NCBI RefSeq assembly: GCF_021261325.1
Contig: NZ_JAJSBI010000007.1
Location: 124,001 to 188,000 of the forward strand
DNA from: Streptomyces guryensis
Lineage (GTDB): Bacteria > Actinomycetota > Actinomycetes > Streptomycetales > Streptomycetaceae
Direction of reading: 5' to 3'
DNA: 64,000 bases
Of the stretch, positions 24,417-32,315 are shown piece by piece. Every line of letters starts with the position of its first letter. The stretch's first letter is position 1. The position numbers were made by a program, and so were the translations under genes. Below the pieces are notes generated by a model, which was not told the DNA's origin, made no database searches, and saw nothing but the letters and a program-made list of their open reading frames with translations.

Positions 24417-26395
24417 AGCCCCATGAGATCGATCAGGTCGTCCGGTGACGGCCCATCATCGTCAGGACTCTCAGCACTGCTGTCTGTCGAGGCCCGCTCG
24501 TCGTTCTCCTCACGCCGGACGTCGCTGAGACGACGTACCACGCCGCCACGCGCAGTGAAGGGAGGGGAGGAGGCGACCTGACGCACGCTGGATTCGTTGA
24601 TGGTGAACTCGCGGGTCAGGATGGCGACCAGCTCATCTGTCGGAATCGAACCGTTAGCCAGGTCCACCTCCTCCGTGACGAGCTCCTTGATCGTGGTGTA
24701 CGGGCGCAGTCCCCACTCGGTGAGCGCCCAGGAGTCCACGTCGCTCCGCACGAACCGTGAATCCTTGGGCAGCTGCGCTTTCAGCGAGCGGATGTTCACG
24801 TCGGAGCCCATACGCTCGACCAGCAGTTTCGAGTCCAGAGGATGACCGAGCTCGTTGAGCACGTTCCAAGCTCGGTCGTTGAGTGTCTCGCGCCGGGAAC
24901 CGCTCCCGGCGGCGGAATCAGCAACAAGCGTGCGGGCAGGTGCCACAGAAGCACCGCTGGAAAGGGCATCGTCAGGCAGCCCCCAGCCGTCGGCTCGCGC
25001 GACTGCAGCGAGGATGCGTGCCATCAGCGTCCGCAATGGTTCGGGGAACTCGTCGCTGTCGCGCAGCAGATCGGCCAGCTGCTCGCCAGGCCGATGCTCG
25101 CAGGCGAACTCGCGGAGCTGCTCGAGTACGTCAATCAACTCCGGCATCGCATCTCCAGACTGCGCGGGAGCCGGGAGAGAGTCCTCGTGGGTCTGAGCGG
25201 GCGACCCCCTCAGAGCCTCTTCCAGGGATGCTGCTTCGGTGGCAGGCCGTGGCGGAGCGAGTTCGTAGTCGCCCTCCACCACTGAGGTGCCCGTCTGATA
25301 AGTGACGGGCTGAGAGGTTTCGCCGAGTTCGACCTGGCGGCCGTCTACTAACCGCAACCCGCAGTAGCGGAGCCACCCCTCGGTGGCCTTGAGGGACTCG
25401 CTAGTACCTTCAATCAGCCGTCTGGTTGCGGCCCAGGACAGGCACTCTCCCGCTTCTAGATCAAGTGCGTCTCGGGTGAGCTTGCGCATTTCCTCGAGCG
25501 AGCCGCTGAACAGCCACTCTCCATCTATGGTCCCGGACCAGTGAAGAGCGACCAACAGCTCAAGCACCATCACGTTGCTGCCCGGCAACTTGACCGCGAG
25601 CCAAGGATGTTGCTCAAACAGGTCGCTGCGTGTGATGGGGGCCACTGTCGCAGTGCTGAACAGCGTCAAGACAGAACGGATCCCCGTGGAGTCCGAAGCC
25701 GCGGTCTCCAGCCGCTGGGGCAGTTCGTCAAGCAACCGTGTCATCCACGGCCGCATGGTGCGGTAGCGCGCGGCAAGCTCGTCGACCGGCAACGGGGACA
25801 CTGCACACAGATGCAGGGTGATTAGATCTTGCTGTCGAGCGTCCAGACCGATGAACCACTCACAGATCGCGGTGTCCGGCTCTGCGCTCGAACTTGATCC
25901 TGCTGCTGCCGGCACCGGGGACTCCTCGGTTCGGTCCCGCTGCGGGAACGTGACACCCGCGCGCACGAGAGCGGCGAGGACTTCGCGCTTTATCTCGATG
26001 CGGACCTTCGGCAGGTTGAGGATGTCCATCGCGGCCAGTTGCCCCACTTCGCCCAGCGTCCTGCCGCCCGCCGCTTCCAGCACTTCCAGTGCCCTCGCGT
26101 CCAACGCCAACTCCGCCGTCGGCATGTCCTTAGGCAGAAAGGGAAGCAGGAGGAGCAACTGCTTCTCGTCCAGCAGCACTGAACCACTGCCCCAGCAGAG
26201 GAAAGACGCGAACAAATCGAAGACGTCGTCCATGTACGGACGCCGCAAGCTTGTCTCTTCCGGCGTCTCACGCAGCCACCACTGCGCTGGCCCTCCCAGC
26301 CTCTGGAGTGCGAGCAACTCCTCGGGCGCCAGCTGATCCAGCCACGGCAGCACGACCTGCCACGTCGGCGTGGGCGACGAGAACGAGGGCGACAT
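24413..26395 (-). CDS. protein with HhH-like, sigma-region-4-like and winged-helix segments
   Basis: 660 residues; no named family recognised. Residues 100-147 resemble an RNA polymerase alpha-CTD-like helix-hairpin-helix domain (RALEVLEAAGGRTLGEVGQL, then KVRIEIKREVLAALVRAGV); 182-225 resemble a degenerate sigma region 4 (LDARQQDLITLHLCAVSPLP, VDELAARYRTMRPWMTRLL). Near 540-640 winged-helix segments (GHPLDSKLLVERMGSDVNIR, RFVRSDVDSWAL, TTIKELVTEEV, FTINESSVRQVAS) align with those of the 889-residue protein. GGAAAG precedes the ATG. A DNA-binding sensor or scaffold of the accessory complex is the likely role. Confidence 0.7.
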   Translation of the reverse strand: MSPSFSSPTPTWQVVLPWLDQLAPEELLALQRLGGPAQWWLRETPEETSLRRPYMDDVFDLFASFLCWGSGSVLLDEKQLLLLLPFLPKDMPTAELALDARALEVLEAAGGRTLGEVGQLAAMDILNLPKVRIEIKREVLAALVRAGVTFPQRDRTEESPVPAAAGSSSSAEPDTAICEWFIGLDARQQDLITLHLCAVSPLPVDELAARYRTMRPWMTRLLDELPQRLETAASDSTGIRSVLTLFSTATVAPITRSDLFEQHPWLAVKLPGSNVMVLELLVALHWSGTIDGEWLFSGSLEEMRKLTRDALDLEAGECLSWAATRRLIEGTSESLKATEGWLRYCGLRLVDGRQVELGETSQPVTYQTGTSVVEGDYELAPPRPATEAASLEEALRGSPAQTHEDSLPAPAQSGDAMPELIDVLEQLREFACEHRPGEQLADLLRDSDEFPEPLRTLMARILAAVARADGWGLPDDALSSGASVAPARTLVADSAAGSGSRRETLNDRAWNVLNELGHPLDSKLLVERMGSDVNIRSLKAQLPKDSRFVRSDVDSWALTEWGLRPYTTIKELVTEEVDLANGSIPTDELVAILTREFTINESSVRQVASSPPFTARGGVVRRLSDVRREENDERASTDSSAESPDDDGPSPDDLIDLMGL

Positions 26396-26478
26396 CTTTC
26401 CTACCTTTTACGTGCCAGTGGAACATCTACCGGAGTCGGCGGAGAAGCCTGAAACGGCCCCCGCCGCCGAACCGCGGC

Positions 26479-28707
26479 TCACTCACCAAGCAGGTCGTCC
26501 ACACTGGTCACCGGCTCATCCTCGGCTCCCTCTGCGCTTCCCGCGAGGTCCTCGGCATCGCCGGCAGCGTCGTCCGGCTGCTGCGTGGGCACGCCTTCCT
26601 GGGCGAACTGAGCCAGCCAGCTCTTGTACGGCTCGGCGGTGCCGTAGAACCACTCCTTGAGCGCACGTCCCAGCGCCGCTCGGGCTACCTGCTCCGCTTC
26701 TGGCCGCAGCTTCGCGTCGACGACCCCGGGCCTGCTGGTCTTAAGCGCCTTGAACTGCTGTTCCTCACACAGTCCCAAGTAGAGGCCACGCGCGGTGCTG
26801 AGCATGTCCTCGAACGCCGACCGGTTCGCAAACCACGGAGCAACGTGTTCCCATGCCTCGGGCGTGTCCAGCACCTGAAGCCAGAAGTACCGGAAGTAGA
26901 CCGCCTGCGGAGTGTCCATGTTGGCGATCTGATTCAAGGGCTGGCTGACCTCGCTCTTGTTGAACGCAAGCCTGCGATCCTTGGCCTTCCCCTGCTCCAG
27001 GGCGAAGTAGGCGTTCCACGCCCCCACCAGAGCGTCCGCAAACTGCGGGAGCTCATTGATGTCGACGCCGCCTGGCTGTTCTTTGCGCAATTCCCACAGC
27101 GACCCGAGAGTCATCACCATGCCCAACTGGCAGGCGTGCGTGTTGAACACTGCGTAGGCAGCCTTCGACTGCTTGAGCGCGGCGGTGCGACCGGAATCCA
27201 GGTACGCCCGTGCCCGGTAGGTCTCGAACGTATCCTCGCGGCCCTTCAGCGCTTCCCAGGCGCGGATTACATCGGACTTGGTCGCCTTCAGGCCCGCGGC
27301 CTTCTTCTCCAGGTAATGCTCGTAGCTGTCGCGCAGCGTCCAGAACACGCCCACCCCACTGAACAGGGCATCGTGAGCGAGCGTCAGACCGGTGTCGTCG
27401 ATGTGCCAGTCGTCCTTCGACTGCGTCAACGCCTTGGCATGAGCAGCGTAGGGTGCCGTCCGCGAGAGCAGGGTGAGGATCGCCCGACCCCAAGTTGCTG
27501 CGAACCGATCGCTGATGACGTCCATCCGCCCCAGCGGGAACTCAGTGTTGCCGATCTTTTCGCGCTGGTAAGTGAAGCCGCCGTCCTCGAACTGGTCGGG
27601 GAAGAGGCTGGTGAGGTCCAGCTGCCTCTGCATGAACGTGTCCAGCTCGGTCTGGCTGAGCCGACCTCCGATCTTCTGTGCGACGTTGTTCAGGTATTTG
27701 GGAGGGCCGAAAACGCAGCGGTCGACCGCGAACTTAAGGAGGTGGATGTTGGTCAGTACAGACCACCGGGCCGGCCGGGTGGAGTTCACCTCCGGGTTGT
27801 CGTACTCGACCGCGTAAATGGGCAGCAGGGAGTCACTGGTGTCGTTGCGCAGCTCACTGAGCATGCGGCGGGTCAGCACGTTGCTCAGTTCGGCATCCGA
27901 CAGCAGGATGATCCGCGAGTCGGAGGGCGGACGCGCTTCCTTGTTAACGTCGACAAAGAGCTTGCGTGCCGCCTCATGCGGCTTTGCTTCCTCGCCAGTC
28001 TCTTCGGGGAACCAACACACGGTCACAGGAACCTCGATGCGGCTCAGATCCACATCGTCGAAGCCACGGAGGGCCTGGTTGACCTGGTTCTCGTAGAAAG
28101 ACTTGAAGCGCGCACCACCGGACTCCTGCCAGCTATTGGTCCTGGTGCGCTCGACCGCGAGGAGCGCCATTGCACGGTGTTGGCCGTCGAGGACCACAAG
28201 CTGCGACTCGGTCTTGTTCCACCACAGCTTGCCGACACTCGCCGGGTGGAGACGGTCATCGTCTCCGACCAGGCGCTGGACCCGGAAAGACGTCCCGGCC
28301 TGCTCCTGCTGCCAGCGAGCGCCGTCGTCCGGAACCACCTCCTGCTTGCCCAGCGGCTCGAAGAATGAGGGACGCCTGCCTCGGAAAGGCAGCAGTACCG
28401 CGACGATCGGTGGGAAGAACGCCGGCCCGGTGGGCTTGAGATCCAGCAAGTAGGGGATGAGCTTGACCGCGACCCGGTGGTCGTCCAGGTCACGCTGCAG
28501 AAGCTGGTTGAAGTCCAGATCCCCGGCTTCCATGACCTCACGGACGGGTGCGAGGCTCTTGGTGAGCTGGCGCTCGGGGTCGTCGGTCACCTCGCCGAGC
28601 CGAGCCTTGGTCATGATGTAGTCCACCCGGCCGGCCGGCGTGGCGAAGGTGCCCCACGTCCCCTGGACGTAGTCGCGGAACGTGAGCTTGGTTCCTGAGC
28701 CGAACAT
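26479..28707 (-). CDS. DGQHR-domain protein, large DndB relative
   Basis: 742 residues. The DGQHR motif is at 174-178 (LVVLDGQHRAMALLAVERTR), followed by a conserved FVDVNKEARPPSDS segment typical of the DGQHR/DndB superfamily. The C-terminal two thirds are helical with no recognised domain. DndB proteins bind DNA and affect transcription and modification level, so this one may bind target DNA for the accessory operon. It follows the GIY-YIG-like gene by only 7 bp. Confidence 0.78.
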   Translation of the reverse strand: MFGSGTKLTFRDYVQGTWGTFATPAGRVDYIMTKARLGEVTDDPERQLTKSLAPVREVMEAGDLDFNQLLQRDLDDHRVAVKLIPYLLDLKPTGPAFFPPIVAVLLPFRGRRPSFFEPLGKQEVVPDDGARWQQEQAGTSFRVQRLVGDDDRLHPASVGKLWWNKTESQLVVLDGQHRAMALLAVERTRTNSWQESGGARFKSFYENQVNQALRGFDDVDLSRIEVPVTVCWFPEETGEEAKPHEAARKLFVDVNKEARPPSDSRIILLSDAELSNVLTRRMLSELRNDTSDSLLPIYAVEYDNPEVNSTRPARWSVLTNIHLLKFAVDRCVFGPPKYLNNVAQKIGGRLSQTELDTFMQRQLDLTSLFPDQFEDGGFTYQREKIGNTEFPLGRMDVISDRFAATWGRAILTLLSRTAPYAAHAKALTQSKDDWHIDDTGLTLAHDALFSGVGVFWTLRDSYEHYLEKKAAGLKATKSDVIRAWEALKGREDTFETYRARAYLDSGRTAALKQSKAAYAVFNTHACQLGMVMTLGSLWELRKEQPGGVDINELPQFADALVGAWNAYFALEQGKAKDRRLAFNKSEVSQPLNQIANMDTPQAVYFRYFWLQVLDTPEAWEHVAPWFANRSAFEDMLSTARGLYLGLCEEQQFKALKTSRPGVVDAKLRPEAEQVARAALGRALKEWFYGTAEPYKSWLAQFAQEGVPTQQPDDAAGDAEDLAGSAEGAEDEPVTSVDDLLGE

Positions 28708-28714
28708 CGTGTCC

Positions 28715-29455
28715 CTACTGCCTTCCGAGAATCGGCGCGTACAGCCGGTGGAGCAGCCATTCGGCTGACTCTGCGGTGTTTCGCAGGTGCTTGATGGTCA
28801 CAGCGTCGTCTGCTTGATCACCTAGGTCGATGACCCAGGCTTCGAGGTGGCCCATGGCCATGTTGCGAGCGGCTGCCCGCGCGCCGAACGTCTTTCCCTT
28901 CGCACGGACGGTCTCCGCATCCTCAGGGTGTTCACGCAGCCAGTCGTACGCCTTGGTGAAGTCGCGGCGATGGGTGCGTAGGCGCTCGCGCAGATTCTCG
29001 GCGACACCTATGTACAGCGGCGAGGAGAACACCGGGGACGCTATCTCCAAGATGGTCGCCATCACTCGACGTCTTTCCTCGCTGTCCAAGGAATCCATGA
29101 GTATCTCTAGGCGCTTGTCCTCTTCCACAGCGACGTCGTTGCTTGCCACGTCTGCATCGTGCAGGGGTGTGTCGAGCTGGAGTTCGCCCTCCCACGCGGC
29201 GCCGTAGGAGCCACGCCCGCGCAGGGCGATAGGGAGTGGCTCGTAGTAGCCGGCGTATTTTCTGAGCAGACGCAGGAAGCCCTCGATCGCTTGATCGCCC
29301 TCCGGGCTGGGCTTCATCTTCCAGTCATGCGGACCGGCTCGGAAACTCACATACCAGGCGTACAAGCCAGGAGTCTCAGGCGCCTGATCGACGTCCAACA
29401 TTGAGTAGCGGCTGTGCGAGAGAGCATTGGTCACAGCCGGAGTTCCCCTATTCAT
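28715..29455 (-). CDS. GIY-YIG nuclease-like protein
   Basis: 246 residues from the ATG chosen (MNRGTPAVTNALS), preceded by GAGAA; a GTG 39 bp upstream is possible. The pieces of a GIY-YIG fold are present: PGLYAWYVSF (GIY), SPLYIGVAENLRERLRTHRR (YIG, then conserved Arg and His) and a C-terminal Glu in AESAEWLLHRLYAPILG. About 90 residues are inserted between the first two motifs. It heads the accessory operon, which makes it a candidate nuclease of the restriction complex. Confidence 0.72.
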   Translation of the reverse strand: MNRGTPAVTNALSHSRYSMLDVDQAPETPGLYAWYVSFRAGPHDWKMKPSPEGDQAIEGFLRLLRKYAGYYEPLPIALRGRGSYGAAWEGELQLDTPLHDADVASNDVAVEEDKRLEILMDSLDSEERRRVMATILEIASPVFSSPLYIGVAENLRERLRTHRRDFTKAYDWLREHPEDAETVRAKGKTFGARAAARNMAMGHLEAWVIDLGDQADDAVTIKHLRNTAESAEWLLHRLYAPILGRQ

Positions 29456-29956
29456 ACTGCTGTTCTCGATCCGTTCCCCCTGGCTGCGCGCCACGAGCCA
29501 GGAGTCTGAGCTATGCGCTGCCGGTGAAATGTCCAGGTCAAGTGGGATGTAGTGGAGAAAAAAGCCATCGGGGGGCGCTGCGCATGAGCCCCAACCAGCC
29601 TGACGGCGCCCTGGTCAGCAACCTGCTGGCTGCTGACCAGAACGGGACAAAAGATCTTGCAGCATCTGTGCACTCGCGGCCTACCCTCTCCCCGGACGCG
29701 ACGGCGTCCCCGCAACTTGCGCCTGCGGCCCTTTGTGAAAAATTAGCGTAGGGCATGCCACTGACACACGCGGGTCCATGCCAGAGGGTTCTTTGCCGCG
29801 CAGCGTTCGAAGAAGTTACAGAGCAGCTCGGCGAGTGTGCCCGGTCAAAGCTGCGTCGGCTGCGCGAGCTTCGTCCTAAAAACAGTTGGCCCAGGGCACG
29901 AGGCGGTGGCGCCGCCTCGTGCCCTGGGCCAATTCGTGTGCTTCGCGGGCGGTGGC
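29456..29956. other. intergenic region between the dnd operon and the accessory operon
   Basis: It contains the strong dndE terminator (29887-29931) and must hold the promoter of the accessory operon. No protein gene is supported; two open frames of 70-116 codons lack recognisable features. Confidence 0.5.
29887..29931 (-). terminator. rho-independent terminator of dndBCDE
   Basis: A perfect 20-bp inverted repeat (TGGCCCAGGGCACGAGGCGG and its complement) with a 5-nt loop. On the minus strand the stem is followed by ACTGTTTTTAGG, a proper U-run for transcription arriving from dndE, which ends 26 bp upstream. It separates the modification genes from the accessory genes into two transcription units. 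Confidence 0.85.
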
Positions 29957-30334
29957 CTACTCGCAGGCCGAGCCGACGAGCTCGCGGATGGTGCGGATCT
30001 CCTGATTGCCAGCGAGATAGCCGATACCGCGATGCAGGTGGATCGTCAGCGTTCGGCTCAGGGACTCTTCCGTCAGCGGTTCGCCGTCGACCGCGCAGCG
30101 CTGCCGCAGTAGTGCGAGGTAGATGTCCCCGTACGTTCCCGCGAAGGTTTTCCAGGACATCTCGACGTTCGAGTCCGTGACGATCTCCTTGACCAAGGGG
30201 GCAGAGGGCTCACGCAAGGACATGGCCAGCGCCCAGCGGCAGAGGGCGTTCCAGTTCTTGATCCCGGTGGTGCGCTTGAGCCAGACCAGCTGGTCACGCG
30301 CTGGCTGGGACAGGCGGATGGTCTCAAGCGACAT
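29957..30334 (-). CDS. dndE: DNA phosphorothioation protein DndE
   Basis: 125 residues, the usual DndE length. The N-terminal MSLETIRLSQPARDQLVWLK and the segment IKNWNALCRWALAMSLREP are characteristic, followed by a C-terminal helical half ending EIRTIRELVGSACE. DndE is a small, mostly helical protein reported to bind nicked DNA and to form part of the DndCDE modification complex. It overlaps dndD by 11 bp and is the last gene of the operon. Confidence 0.9.
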   Translation of the reverse strand: MSLETIRLSQPARDQLVWLKRTTGIKNWNALCRWALAMSLREPSAPLVKEIVTDSNVEMSWKTFAGTYGDIYLALLRQRCAVDGEPLTEESLSRTLTIHLHRGIGYLAGNQEIRTIRELVGSACE

Positions 30335-32315
30335 GCGCTGCTCCGGAGGTCCACCAGTAGCCCGGCTGCACGGATGTGGTGAACGTGGTGTCGTCGTGAA
30401 CGAGGGTGTAGGTGTGAGCGAGCGAGGACTTGAGGCGGCCTAGAAGCCGCTCGTCGATCTCCTCATCAGTGGACAGCAGCAGGACCTGGTGGCTGGCATG
30501 CGGGAAGTAGCGGTCCACCAGGTGCTCGCGATGCCGGCTGTCCAGTCGCCCAAGGGGGGTGTCAATGACGCTGGGAAGCCAGTTTCCAGCGACACGGGCG
30601 AGACCCCACACGAGGGAAACTGCCAGTAGTTGGCGCTCGCCGGCGCTGAGGCGTCCAGGGTCGAGAGGCTCGCCATCGGTATCGATCAGGGTCAGCCGGT
30701 AACGGTCCGTGTCAATGCGCAGGTCGCTGACAAGACCGCGTTTACGCATCAGCTTAGAGAAACTGTCCAGGACCGCGACTTCGAGCCTGTTGATGTGCCG
30801 ATTCAGCAGAGCGGCACCAAATTTGTCGAGGACGGCGCGCTGTCGGTCGCAGTAGGCGATGACGCGTGCCACTTCCTCGGCCTTGACCAAGGTCTTGACC
30901 CGCGCTTCGTGGGCTCGTTGCAGCTCGGCAGTCAGCGCCTCGCGACGGCCCTTGCTGGTGCTGTGCGCTGTGAGAGCACTGTCCAGGTCTGCCTCCAGCT
31001 GGTGAACCCGACGCAATGCCTGTTCCCGCTCAGCAATCCGGCTGGCGATTTGCTTCTCATCCGGGACACCAGCCAGCTGCCGGTCCAGCGCCTCGGCCGT
31101 AGCTGCCTGCTCTGCGGCTTGAGCGCGCAACTCCCTTCCACGTCGAAGCTCATGAGCCAAGACCTGGTCGATGCCTGCTAGTTGGGCGTACCCGTCAGGC
31201 GTGAGCTCGAGAATGCGCTCGGCACTTCCGGCGAGCTCGCGCTCGTGGCGGTCCCGCTCCAAGTGGGCGCGGAATACCTGCAGATCATCGGTGGACAGGA
31301 GCCCATTCAGCCGGTCAAGGATGTCGCCGTCGCGGTCAGCGAGGACGCCAAGAATCTGGGCCGATTCATCGGCCTGTTGTTCGGCGATCGCCTGCTTGTG
31401 GGCAGCATTGAGCTGGTCGCCCACGAGCAACAGCGGCAGGGGGCCAGCGGCGAGGTCAACCAGGGCTGCTTCGGTGGCCGCGAGGGCCTTGGCAACGTCC
31501 TTACGGCGGTTCTCCAGTTCACGGCGGCGCTCGTAGAGCTCTCCGCCGTCCTGCTGGAAGGAATACTCGGCGTTGTCCAGGACCACCTTGGCCGCGTCAA
31601 GGCGGGACCGCAGCTTGGCGACCCTTGCGTTGGTGGCGTCGACCTCCTCTTGGATGGTGTCGTGCCGGGCTTCCAGGGCGCGGATATGGGCGACCGTCTC
31701 CTGTTCCTCGCCGGTGAGTTTCTGGCGGCGCTGCAGCGCAAGCAGATCGGTGCGCAATTGCTGGACGGTGTTCACGCCAAGCAGGGAGTGCACAGCGGAC
31801 TCAATGACAGCAGAGGCGCGGTCCGGGTCGGCGAGGGATTCAATCTTCTCCCCGTCGAAGAAGAAGAGGGAACCAATCTCCAGGGGAAGCAGGTCCTCCA
31901 CGTGGTCGGCCCAGCTTTCGCTGATGGCCTTGCTGAAGTTGCCGTCGACGAGCACATTGACGTACTCGTGCAAAGTCTTGCCGCTGGTGGCCCACTTGCG
32001 GCACACCTTGTAGACGCGCTCCTCGCCTTCGACCGTGATGGCGAACTCAAGCTCGATCTCGGCGCCGGTGGCGGGGTCGGCCTGGCGGTTGATGCACTCT
32101 CGCAAGTAGGTCTCGTACGGGCGGTTGCCGCGCCCGCTGCAGCGGGCGCGGGGTCCGTACAGCACCAACTGCAGGGCATCCAACAGGGTGGTCTTGCCAC
32201 AGCCGTTCATGCCGCCGATCAGTACGATCGGTCGGCCGGGGGTCGTGGTGAGGTCGAGAGACTGCTCGCCCCGGTAGGCCCCAAAGTCGTGCAGGGTGAT
32301 GTTACGCAGGAGCAT
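30324..32315 (-). CDS. dndD: DNA phosphorothioation ATPase DndD
   Basis: 663 residues. Walker A GGMNGCGKTTLLDALQLVLYG-type motif at 34-53, long central coiled coil, ABC signature LSAGERQLLAVSLVWGLARV starting at 556, and Walker B with D-loop SVIDTPLGRLD. DndD is the SMC-like ATPase of the DndCDE complex and is thought to open or nick DNA for sulfur insertion. It overlaps dndC by 14 bp and dndE by 11 bp. Confidence 0.93.
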   Translation of the reverse strand: MLLRNITLHDFGAYRGEQSLDLTTTPGRPIVLIGGMNGCGKTTLLDALQLVLYGPRARCSGRGNRPYETYLRECINRQADPATGAEIELEFAITVEGEERVYKVCRKWATSGKTLHEYVNVLVDGNFSKAISESWADHVEDLLPLEIGSLFFFDGEKIESLADPDRASAVIESAVHSLLGVNTVQQLRTDLLALQRRQKLTGEEQETVAHIRALEARHDTIQEEVDATNARVAKLRSRLDAAKVVLDNAEYSFQQDGGELYERRRELENRRKDVAKALAATEAALVDLAAGPLPLLLVGDQLNAAHKQAIAEQQADESAQILGVLADRDGDILDRLNGLLSTDDLQVFRAHLERDRHERELAGSAERILELTPDGYAQLAGIDQVLAHELRRGRELRAQAAEQAATAEALDRQLAGVPDEKQIASRIAEREQALRRVHQLEADLDSALTAHSTSKGRREALTAELQRAHEARVKTLVKAEEVARVIAYCDRQRAVLDKFGAALLNRHINRLEVAVLDSFSKLMRKRGLVSDLRIDTDRYRLTLIDTDGEPLDPGRLSAGERQLLAVSLVWGLARVAGNWLPSVIDTPLGRLDSRHREHLVDRYFPHASHQVLLLSTDEEIDERLLGRLKSSLAHTYTLVHDDTTFTTSVQPGYWWTSGAAHVA

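Noticed and set aside
26251..28368. Plus-strand frame of 705 codons opposite the large DGQHR gene
   Set aside because: Shadow of the minus-strand gene, which has good motifs, coupling and a DGQHR box.
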